From Nonomuraea sediminis (GTDB lineage Bacteria > Actinomycetota > Actinomycetes > Streptosporangiales > Streptosporangiaceae): DNA of 64,000 nucleotides. Positions 18,167-27,373 of this stretch are shown here, one piece after another. The position numbers and the translations under genes are program-made. The DNA lies in contig NZ_JAHDTI010000001.1 in NCBI RefSeq assembly GCF_018531495.1, forward strand, positions 1,488,001 to 1,552,000, in the 5' to 3' direction. The notes below the pieces were generated by a model. The model was not told where the DNA came from, did no database searches, and saw only the letters and a list, made by a program, of their open reading frames with translations. How positions within the stretch are numbered: the first letter of the stretch is position 1; every line of letters begins with the position of its first letter.

Positions 18167-18928
18167 ATGAAATCCGACCTGTACGGCAAGCGCGCGATCG
18201 TCACCGGCGGCAGCCGCGGCATCGGCCTGGCCATCGCCCGAGCCCTCACCGACGAAGGCGCGTCGGTGGTCGTCGGCGCCCGGGAACGTCCGCCCGACCT
18301 GCCCTTCGTCGAAGCTGATCTGTCCGAGCCCCACGGACCCGGCGCCCTCGTCGAGACCGCGATCCCGCTCCTGGGCGGGCTCGACATCCTGGTCAACAAC
18401 GTCGGGTCTGTCCGGCCACGGGTCAACGGCTTCCTGTCGGTCACCGACGACGACTGGACCACGACGCTGACCATCAACCTCCTGGCCGCGGTGCGGACCA
18501 CCCGTGCCGCCCTGCCGTACCTGCTGGACCAAGGGCACGGCAGCGTGATCACCATCGCCTCGGTCAACGCCAGGCTCCCCGACCCTCTGGTCGTCGACTA
18601 CAGCGCGGCCAAGGGCGCCCTGGTCAACTTCTGCAAGTCCCTGTCCAAGGAGGTGGCGGCGCGCGGCATCCGCGTCAACACCGTCAGCCCCGGTCCCGTC
18701 GCCACTGGCCTGTGGCTGGGCGCGGGCGGCGTCGCCGAGACCGTCGCCGGAGCGACGGGAGGTACGGCTGACGCGGTGGCCGCGCAGGCGGCGGGCGAGT
18801 CGATCACCGGGCGGTTCACCACCCCCGAGGAGGTCGCCGCGCTCGTCGTCTTCCTGGCCGGGGACGCCGCCGCCAACATCACCGGCAGCGACTTCACCAT
18901 CGACGGCGGCCTCATCACCACGCTCTGA
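18167..18928 (+). CDS. SDR family oxidoreductase
   Basis: 253-residue classical short-chain dehydrogenase. TGGSRGIGLA is the cofactor loop, DILVNNVGS the NNxG motif, SVNARLPDP with DYSAAKG the Ser-Tyr-Lys triad, and RVNTVSPGPVATGL the usual post-active-site segment. The C-terminal FTIDGGLITTL completes the fold. It is spaced one base from the hydrolase upstream. It is clearly paralogous to the SDR at 43605: both share FLSVTDDDW, LPDPLV and the same end. The substrate is unknown. Confidence 0.92.
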   Translation: MKSDLYGKRAIVTGGSRGIGLAIARALTDEGASVVVGARERPPDLPFVEADLSEPHGPGALVETAIPLLGGLDILVNNVGSVRPRVNGFLSVTDDDWTTTLTINLLAAVRTTRAALPYLLDQGHGSVITIASVNARLPDPLVVDYSAAKGALVNFCKSLSKEVAARGIRVNTVSPGPVATGLWLGAGGVAETVAGATGGTADAVAAQAAGESITGRFTTPEEVAALVVFLAGDAAANITGSDFTIDGGLITTL

Positions 18929-18959
18929 CGTCGAGGTCGTGCAAGTCGGCGTCGGCGGG

Positions 18960-19184
18960 GACCAGGTAGCCGCCGACCGCGGCGACGTTCTCCTCGAGGA
19001 CTGGCCCGAGACGGCCCGCGAGAACGTCGGCATGCTGCACCTGCACGCCAGCCACCACCCGCTCGCCGGGGACATCACGCTCGGCTTCGAGGCCTTCACA
19101 CCCGCGGGCGACCCCGACCAGACCCTCGGCCTCTACACGGTCGAACCCGGATCACCGTCCGAAACAGCCCTACGCAGGCTCTGA
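18960..19184 (+). pseudogene. MmyB-type XRE regulator C-terminal remnant
   Basis: The frame reads LLEDWPETARENVGMLHLHA and then jumps to HHPLAGDITLGFEAF and GDPDQTLGLYTVEPGSPSE. Intact MmyB-like ligand-binding domains have these two blocks about 45 residues apart (WP.TAR...L; HHP.VGDL.L.YE.L; GDP.Q....YTAEPGSPSE.AL). The helix-turn-helix and the middle are missing, so this is an internally deleted leftover directly after the SDR gene. Confidence 0.65.
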
Positions 19185-19186
19185 CG

Positions 19187-21937
19187 TCACGCGCCGGCTT
19201 CGCCTAGCTTTTGCCTGATCTGCTTGCGCGAAGTGAGGCCGAGCTTGCGGAACACCCTGCTGAGGTGGAACTCGACGGTCGAGGTGGTGACGAACAACCG
19301 GGTGGCGATCTCCGCGTTCGTCAGCCCGGACGCGGCCAGCCTCGCCACCTGGCGCTCCTGCGGGGTGAGATCGAACTGGTTCTCCACCGTCCGCTTGCGC
19401 GCGGACTCCCCCGTGGCCAGCAACTCCGCTCTCGCCCGCTCGGCGAACAACGCGGCCCCCCACGAGTCGAAGGACTCGTACGCGGCCCGCAGTTGAACCC
19501 TGGCGTCGGCACGCCGCTTCCGCCGGCGCAGCCATTCGCCGAACAGTAACCGCGACCACGCCTGCTCCACGGCAACAGGGACCTTACCCAGCTGCGCGAT
19601 CGACTCCTGGTACAGCTGCTCGGCCCCGTCACCGTCGCTCATGAGGGCCCGGCCGCGGGCGAGCGACCCCAGCGCCCACGGCGTCCCGGCCAGCGAGGCG
19701 CGCTCCTCCATGCGTTCCAAGGCTCTGGCCGCGGCTGCCCGGTCACCGGCTCGCACCCCTGCCTCGACCAGGCCGGGCAGGTTGATGTCACCGAGCACCA
19801 CCGGCTGCTCGAACGCCGGACGGAGCGCGTCGAGCGCCTCCTGGTAGCGCCCGCGGCCGATCTCGAGGATGCTCAGCGCCTGGCCTGCCCACCGGAAGAT
19901 CGAACCGAGCCCCAGAGTCCGGCTCATGGCATCCATCGTCCCGAGGGCCGCCCGCAGCTCTGGTTCCCTGCCTGTCCACGCGTACAGCAACGCCTTGTTG
20001 AAATCCCCTGCCCCGCCGAACCCCATCGCGGTCATGTAGTCGTTGGCCTCGACGTAGCAGCTCTCCGCGGCGGCGAACCGCCCGTCCCAGATCTCGGCCG
20101 TGGCCAGGGCGATCAACGCCACGCTGAGCCCGTAGAGCGCGCCATGGCTCCTGCCCGCCGCCACCAGTCTTCCGATGAGTTCCCGCTTGGCTTCGATGTC
20201 CCACAGCTCATCGGCCGCGAGGCTGATCATGACGCTGAACGTACCGTGCTCGTGGAGTTCGTCGGCGGCGCGTAACCGGGCCAGGGCGGCGTGCAGCGCG
20301 GGGGCTCCTTCGGCGTAGCCGTACGCGATGTGGCGGGCGAGGCCCGCCATCAGCGGGGCGGGGCTCGGGGGCGGCGGCGCGGGATCATGCCAGGCGTCGG
20401 CGGCGGCCCTGGCGACCTCGCGGGGCGTCGTCCCGATGATCATCTGCCCGCCGATGATCGCGGCGTGCGTCGCGTCGGACAGCAGGTCCCACGCCATCGC
20501 CGGGTTCGCGGACCCGAGCTCGGCCACCGCTTCCAGCAGCATCGCGGGCACCGCGCCCGGGCGGGTATGGAACATCTCGACGGAGGCCCGCAGCCGTGTC
20601 GCGCGGACGCGGGCTTCTGGCCCGTTCAGGTCGGGGGTGGCCAGGTCGAGCAGGGTCTGGACAGCCGTGGGGTCGCCGGAAGCCAGGTGCGCCTCCGCCG
20701 CGTCGAGATAGCGCTCGGCTCGCTTGGCCGGGTCGGTGGTCAGCTCGGCCGCCCGGGACAGGAACTGGGCCTGTTCGGAGTAGCCGCCGCGCGACCTGGC
20801 CCGCTCGGAGACGGCTTCGAGCTGCGCCGCCACGTCGTCGTCCGGGCGGTCGGAGGCCTCGGCCAGGTGCCAGGCGCGGCGCTCGGGGGCGCTGGCGTCG
20901 GCGAGCGCGCGATGGATCCGCCGCCGTTCGTCGGCTCCCGCGGCCGCGTAGACCGCCGATCGGATCAAGGGATGGCGGAACTCGGCAGGTACGCCGCGCC
21001 GCAGGATGCCCGTGGAGATCGCCGGGGTCGCCGACCGGACGGACAGGCCCAGGAGGCCCGCGGCGCGCCACAGGGTCGCCTGGTCGTCGGTGGGTGTCGC
21101 GGCCATCAGCAGCAGCAGCGTCTGGGTGTCGGCGGGCAGCCGCGACGCCGCTCGCCGGAAGTGCTCCTCCAGCAGCCGGTTCACCGGCAGCGGTTCGGGC
21201 AGCGGGACGACCCCGGCCAGCTGCTCCGAGCCCAGGTTGACGGCGAGTTCCAGGAGAGCGAGCGGGTTGCCGCCGGTACCCGAGACCAGCCGGTCGGCGA
21301 CCGCGTGATCCAGATGTCCCGACACGCCGCCGGCGAGGAGGGCCCTTGCCTCCACCGGTGGCAGGCCTTCGAGCCGGACCGTGTCCAGCGCGCCGAAGAC
21401 GCCCGCGCCCTCCCGTACGGCGAAGAGCAGGCCGAGCGAGTCGGCGTACAGGCGCCTGCCCACGAAGGCCAACGTCTCGGCCGACTCGCGGTCGACCCAC
21501 TGCACGTCGTCGACCAGGCACAGCATCGGCGTCTGCAGGGCCGCGCCGGACAGCAGGGTCAGGGCGGCCAGGCCGACGAGATAGCGGTCAGAAGGCGCGG
21601 CGTCGGCCAACCCGAACGCCGCGTTCAGCGCGTCGCGCTGCTGCCGCGGCAGGGTCTCCATCCTGCCGAGGAACGGCCGCAGCAGCCGGTGCAGCGCGCC
21701 GTAGCCCAGGCGGGTCTCGGCCTCGACGCCGACCAGCCGTACGACGGCCAGGTCGCCGGCCGTCTCGGCCGCGTACTCCAGCAGCCGGGTCTTGCCGACG
21801 CCCGCGTCTCCCGTGAGTACGAGCACCCCGCTGAACCCGTCGCGTACGGCTTCCAGCAGCCGGTCGATCGCCTCGCACTCGGCGTGACGGCCGACCATCG
21901 GCGGACAGGACGCACGGTGCAGGCCCCGCCACACCAT
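19187..21937 (-). CDS. LAL-type LuxR family transcriptional regulator
   Basis: 916-residue large ATP-binding LuxR regulator. An N-terminal ATPase (MVGRHAECEAIDRLLE, Walker A LTGDAGVGKTRLL, Walker B-like CLVDDVQWVD) is followed by a long helical sensor region and a C-terminal LuxR helix-turn-helix (LTPQERQVARLAASGLTNAE, TTSTVEFHLSRVFRKLGL). Such regulators need ATP and usually a sugar or small ligand to activate pathway genes. ATG 21937 follows AAAGGAGAT by six bases and is preferred to the longer frame. It lies 78 bp downstream of a second LAL gene on the same strand. Confidence 0.93.
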   Translation of the reverse strand: MVWRGLHRASCPPMVGRHAECEAIDRLLEAVRDGFSGVLVLTGDAGVGKTRLLEYAAETAGDLAVVRLVGVEAETRLGYGALHRLLRPFLGRMETLPRQQRDALNAAFGLADAAPSDRYLVGLAALTLLSGAALQTPMLCLVDDVQWVDRESAETLAFVGRRLYADSLGLLFAVREGAGVFGALDTVRLEGLPPVEARALLAGGVSGHLDHAVADRLVSGTGGNPLALLELAVNLGSEQLAGVVPLPEPLPVNRLLEEHFRRAASRLPADTQTLLLLMAATPTDDQATLWRAAGLLGLSVRSATPAISTGILRRGVPAEFRHPLIRSAVYAAAGADERRRIHRALADASAPERRAWHLAEASDRPDDDVAAQLEAVSERARSRGGYSEQAQFLSRAAELTTDPAKRAERYLDAAEAHLASGDPTAVQTLLDLATPDLNGPEARVRATRLRASVEMFHTRPGAVPAMLLEAVAELGSANPAMAWDLLSDATHAAIIGGQMIIGTTPREVARAAADAWHDPAPPPPSPAPLMAGLARHIAYGYAEGAPALHAALARLRAADELHEHGTFSVMISLAADELWDIEAKRELIGRLVAAGRSHGALYGLSVALIALATAEIWDGRFAAAESCYVEANDYMTAMGFGGAGDFNKALLYAWTGREPELRAALGTMDAMSRTLGLGSIFRWAGQALSILEIGRGRYQEALDALRPAFEQPVVLGDINLPGLVEAGVRAGDRAAAARALERMEERASLAGTPWALGSLARGRALMSDGDGAEQLYQESIAQLGKVPVAVEQAWSRLLFGEWLRRRKRRADARVQLRAAYESFDSWGAALFAERARAELLATGESARKRTVENQFDLTPQERQVARLAASGLTNAEIATRLFVTTSTVEFHLSRVFRKLGLTSRKQIRQKLGEAGA

Positions 21938-22015
21938 GAGATCTCCTTTCGCGACGCCTGGACCTGATCCGACGTTAGGCACGCGGCATCGGGAGCAGCG
22001 AGCGTCACATGACGG

Positions 22016-24727
22016 TCAACGCAGCGCGCTGACCACGGCCCGCAGCTCGGCTCGGGAGACGACACCCAGCTTGGGGAAGATCCGGTGCAGGTGGGAGCTG
22101 ACGGTGCGGTGCGAGAGGTAGAGCCGCTGACCGATCTCGCGGTTGGTCAGGCCTTCCGCGGCCAGCCGTACGATCTGCAGCTCGTGCGGGGTCAGCTGGT
22201 CGCGGGCGTCGGGGTCGCGGCGGCGGCTGGTCTCCCCCGCCGCGCGGAGCTCGCGGCGCGCCTTCTCGCACCACGGGATCGCGCCGAGCGCGTCGAACAT
22301 GTCCCTGGCGACGCGGAAGTGGTCCCGCGACTCCACGGTGCGGCGCCGGCGGCGCAGCCATTCGCCGAAGGCCAGGTGAGTCCGTGCCCGGATCAGCGGC
22401 CAGGCGGCGAGATCGGCGCGCAGCGCCTGCTCGAACAGCGCTTCGGCCCCGTCCTCGGCCAGCAACGCCCGGGCCAGGCGGAGGTCGGCGTGCAGCACCG
22501 GCGCCGGGGTCACCGCCGCGATGCGCTCGAGTTCGGCCACGGTCGCCGCCACGGTGTCCGCGCGCCCGCAGTGTGTCGCCGCGTCGACCAGGTCCGCCGC
22601 CGTGGTGAGGCGCAGCGCGATCTGGAAGGCCGGGTCCGCGGGGTCGTGCAGCCGCCGGAAGTGGCCGAGGGCCTCCTCGAAGCGGCCCGCGCCCAGGGCG
22701 GTGAGCCCCCGCGCCATCAGCGCGGTGGCCAGCACGGGACGCGCCCCGGCGGGCAGGCCGATCCCCTCGGCTTCCTCCGCCAGCCGTTCGGCATCGTCAT
22801 CCTCTCCGCGTAGGGCGGCGAGCTTCGCCGCGGTGGCGGTCATCAGCGCGTACATCATCGGCTGAGCCGTCTCGCGTGCCAGGCGGCGCGACTCCTCGGT
22901 GGCGGCGATGGCCGCGCCGAGGTCGCCGACGACGATGGCGCTCCACGCGTCCGCGCCGACGGTCCTGGCCAGCAGGCCCAGGCGGCCCTGCGCGCGCAGG
23001 GCCGTACTCCCGGAGGCGGAAAAGGCGCGCGCCGCGTCGAAGCCGCCGACGAGCAGCGCCGCGGTGCTGAGCATCCGGTAGGCGCGTCCGTCGTCGCCGT
23101 CTTTGGGCGTCATGTCCCTGGTGCGCTCCAGGACGAAGGCGCCTCGGTCGATCGGCGCGGCGTAGGCGGAGATGGCCAGCCGCCAGGGGTCGAGGTCGTC
23201 GAGTCCCATGCGTTCAACGGCGTCCAGCACCCCGCGGCGCCCGTCCTGGCCGGGTTCGGACCAGAAGCACAGCTGGGCCGCGCTCCACAGGATCCGCAAC
23301 GCGAGAGACCTGTCGTCGGCGGCGAGGCTCTCGGCGAGCGCCGTCAGCGCGGCCGCGGTTCCCGGATGCCCCGTGAGCCCTTCGTCGAAGCTGCCGCGTA
23401 GCCAGACCACGGTGGCGTGCTGCCGCGGTGACAGCTCGCCGACCCGGGCCTGGTCGAGCAGCCGCGTGACGGATTCCGGCCGGCCGAGCTCGACGGCGAA
23501 GTCCGCGGCCCGCAGCAGCCGTTCGGTACGGCGGGCCGGCTCCTCGCTGAGGGCGGCGGCCTGTTCGAGGGCGGTGACGGCAGCCGAGATCCCGCCGCGG
23601 CGCGCGGCACGGTAGGCGACCTCCTCGAGCGCGGTGGCCACCGTCTCGTCCAGCGTCGAGGTGGCGGCGGCCCGATGCCACACCCCGCGGTCGGACTGGG
23701 CGCCGAGCACGGTGGCCAGGGCGGCATGGGCGGCCTGCCGTTCTGCCGTGGGCATCGTCTGCTGGATCGCCGAGCGCATCAGCGGATGCCCGAACCGCAG
23801 CTCGGTCCCCGCGACGGCGACGAGCCGCGCGCGCAGCGCAGGCTCGAGCTCCGCGGTCCCGACGGCGCCGCCGGTCAGCAGGCCGGCGGCGGTGAAGGTC
23901 TCCGACAGCGACGAGCCGTCGTTGAGCGCCGCGACCCGCAGCAGGCTCCGCGTGGCCGCGGGCAGGGTCGCGAGCCGGTCGGTGAACGCGCGCTCCAACC
24001 GCTCGGTGAGGGGCAGCGGCGTGCCGTCCGGATCGGCGGACTGCCCCAGCGCGCGCGAGAGCTCGGTCAGCGCCAGGGGGTTGCCCGCCGCCTCGGCGAG
24101 CAACCTGCGGTGTACGGCAGGGCGCAGGCCTGGGGCGTGGTCGGCCAGCAGCGCGGCGGCCTCGTCGTCCGTGAGCGGTACGAGCGCCAGGGTGGTGGTG
24201 AGCTCGTCAGGATTCAGCCGGGAGCGATAGCCCTCCCTGGCGGCGCCGACCATGACCACCGGCTCCGCGGCGACCCTGCGCGCCACGAAGGCCAGCACGC
24301 TGATCGTGGCGTGGTCGAGCCACTGCAGGTCGTCGGCGAGGATCAGGACCGGCGCGGCGGCCGCGGCGTCGGCGATGAGGTCGAGGGCAGCCAGGCCGAC
24401 CAGGAAGACGTCGCGTACGTCGCCCTCGGCGTGACCGAGTGCGGACGCCAGGGCGAGCCACTGCGGCGCCCCTCCGGCCGGTACCGGGCCGAGCGGGCGG
24501 AGCAGCTGCTGAAGGCCCGCGAAGGGGATGTCGCTCTCGGCCTCGACGCCCACCGCGCGCAGCACCCGGAATCCCATCGACTCGGCGAGATCCGCCGCCG
24601 CGGCGAGCAGCGCGGTCTTCCCGATCCCCGGCGCGCCGCGGATCAGGATCGTGGCGCCCCGGCCTCCCGCCTCGGACAGGGTGTCGCGCAGCAGCCCGAG
24701 CTGTTCTTCCCGGCCGACGAGCTCCAC
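22016..24727 (-). CDS. LAL-type LuxR family transcriptional regulator
   Basis: 903-residue LAL regulator with the same architecture as its downstream neighbour: VELVGREEQLGLL at the N-terminus, Walker A RGAPGIGKTALL, Walker B LILADDLQWLD, helical repeats, and the C-terminal LuxR HTH LTPHELQIVRLAAEGLTNRE with SHRTVSSHLHRIFPKLGV. GTG 24727 follows GAAGGAGGG by five bases, which decides the start over the upstream ATG. The two paralogues are clearly diverged, so this is an old duplication or independent recruitment. No biosynthetic cluster lies beside them. Confidence 0.93.
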   Translation of the reverse strand: MELVGREEQLGLLRDTLSEAGGRGATILIRGAPGIGKTALLAAAADLAESMGFRVLRAVGVEAESDIPFAGLQQLLRPLGPVPAGGAPQWLALASALGHAEGDVRDVFLVGLAALDLIADAAAAAPVLILADDLQWLDHATISVLAFVARRVAAEPVVMVGAAREGYRSRLNPDELTTTLALVPLTDDEAAALLADHAPGLRPAVHRRLLAEAAGNPLALTELSRALGQSADPDGTPLPLTERLERAFTDRLATLPAATRSLLRVAALNDGSSLSETFTAAGLLTGGAVGTAELEPALRARLVAVAGTELRFGHPLMRSAIQQTMPTAERQAAHAALATVLGAQSDRGVWHRAAATSTLDETVATALEEVAYRAARRGGISAAVTALEQAAALSEEPARRTERLLRAADFAVELGRPESVTRLLDQARVGELSPRQHATVVWLRGSFDEGLTGHPGTAAALTALAESLAADDRSLALRILWSAAQLCFWSEPGQDGRRGVLDAVERMGLDDLDPWRLAISAYAAPIDRGAFVLERTRDMTPKDGDDGRAYRMLSTAALLVGGFDAARAFSASGSTALRAQGRLGLLARTVGADAWSAIVVGDLGAAIAATEESRRLARETAQPMMYALMTATAAKLAALRGEDDDAERLAEEAEGIGLPAGARPVLATALMARGLTALGAGRFEEALGHFRRLHDPADPAFQIALRLTTAADLVDAATHCGRADTVAATVAELERIAAVTPAPVLHADLRLARALLAEDGAEALFEQALRADLAAWPLIRARTHLAFGEWLRRRRRTVESRDHFRVARDMFDALGAIPWCEKARRELRAAGETSRRRDPDARDQLTPHELQIVRLAAEGLTNREIGQRLYLSHRTVSSHLHRIFPKLGVVSRAELRAVVSALR

Positions 24728-24925
24728 CTGCCCTCCTTCGACCGGCCGTTCGGGCCTGTAGTGCCTGGAAGGCAAGCGTACTGCCGGGTGCACTCATGAA
24801 TCCGCGCGGATGACGTCGTTTGATCGGGTACGGGCGGGGACGGTCCGCCAGCTCCAAGTCCGGTGGCATGATCTCGCCGATGGCGTTTCGCTTTTGGGGA
24901 TGGCTCCTGTCGCGGCCTTCGGGTA

Positions 24926-25414
24926 TCAGGCCTGGATAGATCTCCAGGACTCCACGGTCGCTTCGACGATGGTCTCGATGCGGTGTCCGTATGTCAGATG
25001 CCCATCAGAGACGAAGCTGCCGTCACTGAACGGCAAGCCGCAGAACGTGGCGCGGAAGTGCCTGGGAGGTCCGCCCGGCGGGAGCGGCTCGTATGCCGCC
25101 AGTGGCGCCATGTCGTAGCTCGACTGTGCCCTGTGTTTGTTCCGCGCCACCTGATGAGCCGCCACGCGAAGCAGCGCGTCAAGGCCCTTGTCCAGGTAGA
25201 GCTGCATTTGGCGGAATTGACCGTCAAGGTACTTCTCGTGAGCTCTGGAAGGATGTTGCAGGAGATACGCACAGACCACAGGCGCGTGCCACCTGTACAT
25301 TTCAGGATCGGCTTGCTCTTCAGAGAGGATGGCGTGGTAGTAGTCCACGCATACGCCCAGCGGGCCGGCAACTGCGCCGCAGTCGCACTGACCGCCGGCT
25401 GAGCTCTCTGTCAT
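24926..25414 (-). CDS. DUF5946 family protein
   Basis: About 162 residues with an N-terminal Cys cluster (GGQCDCGAVAG, then GVC) and the pattern YHAILSEEQADPEMYRWHAP...CAYLLQHPSR. This matches the DUF5946 group of small actinobacterial proteins of unknown role; the Cys and His residues suggest metal binding. ATG 25414 starts just before the Cys cluster; ATG 25426 and a frame opening at 25465 are alternatives, and none has a strong ribosome site. It stands alone. Confidence 0.6.
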   Translation of the reverse strand: MTESSAGGQCDCGAVAGPLGVCVDYYHAILSEEQADPEMYRWHAPVVCAYLLQHPSRAHEKYLDGQFRQMQLYLDKGLDALLRVAAHQVARNKHRAQSSYDMAPLAAYEPLPPGGPPRHFRATFCGLPFSDGSFVSDGHLTYGHRIETIVEATVESWRSIQA

Positions 25415-25582
25415 GACCTGCAACATAGGTGGCCGGTAAGACCCTTGTCGACGGGATTTCGGCACCTACTGAGCAATATGCGGTAGGCAGACCCTGGAGT
25501 GCCGCCAGGCCGGCGGGCTCGCGGCTGCGCATCTCCGAGCACACGGAGACGCCCCCACCGTAGTGGTCGAGGGTCTGCGGCC

Positions 25583-25930
25583 TCAGCTGGGGCCGTGCAG
25601 GGAATCGATCGGTTCGGGCAGGGAATCGCCAGGGGCGTCCCGTTCGGTGAACATGTCGACGAGGACGCGGATGGGCAGGTCCGCCTCGGTCGGGTAGCGG
25701 AAGTGCTTGTCCATGTTCAGCCCGTAGTGGTTGCGCCGTCCGACCTTGGTGCGGGTCAGGTAGCCGCCGTCATGAAGGTCGCTCAGGATGCGGTGGGCTG
25801 CGCGTTCGGTGATTCCGATGGTGGCCGCGATGTCGCGCACCCGGATCTCTGGGTCGCGGGCGACCTCCACCAGGACACGGGCGTGGTGGGTAAGGAAGGT
25901 CCAGGAAGGGCGTTGTCCGTCTGGGTCCAC
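25583..25930 (-). CDS. Winged-helix transcriptional regulator
   Basis: 115 residues with a compact winged helix: LVEVARDPEIRVRDIAATIG, TERAAHRILSDLHDGGYL and the wing TRTKVGRRNHYGLN. It belongs to a small actinobacterial MarR/ArsR-like group. GTG 25930 follows GGAGGTGG by about seven bases. It is divergent from the STAS gene. The 181-bp gap holds three TTCATG repeats at 14-bp intervals, a likely binding site for this or a related protein. Confidence 0.8.
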   Translation of the reverse strand: MDPDGQRPSWTFLTHHARVLVEVARDPEIRVRDIAATIGITERAAHRILSDLHDGGYLTRTKVGRRNHYGLNMDKHFRYPTEADLPIRVLVDMFTERDAPGDSLPEPIDSLHGPS

Positions 25931-25983
25931 GTCGGTCCACCTCCGGCATCCGTACAGCCTTGCCGTTAATCTACCAAGCCTGA

Positions 25984-26017
25984 TTCATGACAGGTATTTC
26001 ATGTATGGTGCTTCATG
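25984..26017. promoter_or_regulatory. Three TTCATG direct repeats, 14-bp phased
   Basis: TTCATG occurs at 25984, 25998 and 26012, spaced exactly 14 bp. The array lies between the divergent winged-helix and STAS genes and is AT-rich compared with its surroundings. A phased operator or activator array is likely. Confidence 0.5.
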
Positions 26018-26064
26018 ACTATTCTGACAGGAGGAGCTCTCCGTCCGCACCTGGGGAGGTTGCA

Positions 26065-26115
26065 ATGTCCATCCCGCCCATGAGCACCCCCTGCCCCGCC
26101 GGAGCGCCACTGTGA
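26065..26115 (+). CDS. Possible 16-residue leader ORF coupled to STAS gene
   Basis: ATG 26065 follows GGGGAGG by five bases and encodes MSIPPMSTPCPAGAPL. Its TGA overlaps the GTG of the STAS gene (GTGA), the usual form of translational coupling. It may exist only to deliver ribosomes to the STAS start, which has no ribosome site of its own. Confidence 0.4.
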   Translation: MSIPPMSTPCPAGAPL

Positions 26116-26471
26116 AGCCGCGGCACCACGACGCGGGCCTGAGGGAAGCCGTTCTCTATGCCGACAGCCAACTGCGCATCACGCACAGACCGCAGCCTCA
26201 CCGCGTCACCGTCCGATTGATCGGCGAGGTCGACGCGACCAACCACACGGCGCTAAGCCGCACCCTCACCCAGCTTCATGAGGGCACTCAGCAGGTGATC
26301 GTGGATGTTCAACTGCTGCGCTTCATCGACAGCCGCGGGCTGGTCATCCTGGATGACTTCAGCCGCAGAGGCTGGATCCATCTGGCCAACATGTCGCCGC
26401 AGTTCCGCCACCTCTGCTCGATCCTGCACATGACCTTCGAAGACTTCGGCGGAAAGTTCGCCATGGGCTAG
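26112..26471 (+). CDS. STAS-domain anti-anti-sigma factor-like protein
   Basis: 119-residue single STAS domain, as in SpoIIAA/RsbV proteins that release sigma factors from anti-sigma kinases. VTVRLIGEVDATNHTAL begins the domain, and RFIDSRGLVIL is the phospho-Ser loop (DS-R-G instead of the usual DSSG, so the phosphorylatable Ser is kept). No anti-sigma kinase or sigma gene is adjacent. GTG 26112 overlaps the stop of a tiny upstream frame, and the first 20 residues are poorly conserved. Confidence 0.8.
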   Translation: MKPRHHDAGLREAVLYADSQLRITHRPQPHRVTVRLIGEVDATNHTALSRTLTQLHEGTQQVIVDVQLLRFIDSRGLVILDDFSRRGWIHLANMSPQFRHLCSILHMTFEDFGGKFAMG

Positions 26472-26754
26472 CTCCCGATGGCAAGCGGGCCATCTGGCGG
26501 GATGCCCACGGCCGGCGCTCGCGGTTGGCTTCGCCGAGCGCGGCGTGTTGAGCGCCGTCGCGCGCGGGGTCGCGCATCCCGAGCGTGATCCTCACCGGGT
26601 GCGGGCCGCGCGAATGCGTGCTCAGCGCATCGAGTGGTCGACCGGCGGCCGTGCCGGGCGAATCGTGGCGTCGGCATTGCGGACGACTGAGCTGCAGTGG
26701 TTCACCGTGATCGGGCTTGACTGCCATTGACGTCAAGGTTCCAGACTGACGCGC

Positions 26755-27144
26755 ATGATCTTCACCCAAGCCGAACTCGACTACCTGGCCACGCAGCGCA
26801 TCGGGCGGCTGGCCACCGTCTCGCCGGACGGACAGGTCCAGAACAACCCCACCAACTTCTTCGTCGACACCGATACTGGCTTGATCGTCATTGGTGGGCA
26901 CGCGCTGGGCACGTCCAAGAAGTTCAGAAACGTCCAGCAGGGCAGCACCGTCGCGTTCGTCGTCGACGATCTGGCGACGATCGATCCGTGGGCGCCCCGG
27001 GGCATCGAGATCCGGGGCACTGCAGTGGCGTTGACGGACCACGAGCCGCCCCTGCCGTACTTCTCCCGGGAGATCATCAGGATCACTCCCTTCAAGATCA
27101 TCTCGTGGAACCTGGGCGGGCCGCGCGCGAGCCGTACGGCGTGA
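26755..27144 (+). CDS. PPOX-class F420-dependent oxidoreductase-like protein
   Basis: 129-residue split-barrel flavin/F420-binding protein of the PPOX superfamily. TQRIGRLATVSPDGQVQNNPTN is the N-terminal signature, and GHALGTSKKFRNVQQGSTVAFVVDD the cofactor-binding middle. Family members reduce small quinones, biliverdin or other substrates using F420H2 or FMN. ATG 26755 has no strong ribosome site. The next gene encodes a mycothiol-type enzyme on the same strand after 230 bp. The 283-bp gap upstream holds nothing recognised. Confidence 0.85.
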   Translation: MIFTQAELDYLATQRIGRLATVSPDGQVQNNPTNFFVDTDTGLIVIGGHALGTSKKFRNVQQGSTVAFVVDDLATIDPWAPRGIEIRGTAVALTDHEPPLPYFSREIIRITPFKIISWNLGGPRASRTA

Positions 27145-27373
27145 AGTCTCGCCAGGACGGAGTTACGCGAGGCGGAGGATGGCGATCAAAACGTCCTTGC
27201 CGCCACCGTTGACCGGCTCACCTTCGGCGGAAACATCAGCGAGACCGGCGCGTGGCCCCTGCGCGGCACTTGACCTTGACGCCGGCGTCAAGGGGTAGCG
27301 TCGCTGGCTGCCACGGATGCGGAAGTGGCCGATGGGTTTGTTTGACCAGCGTGGGAAGGGTGCGGTCTGTCTC

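Noticed and set aside
20291..21967. Very long antisense frame over the first LAL gene (similar ones lie over pafA and the FAD monooxygenase)
   Set aside because: Typical high-GC shadow frames opposite real genes, Arg/Gly/Gln-rich with no domain motifs.
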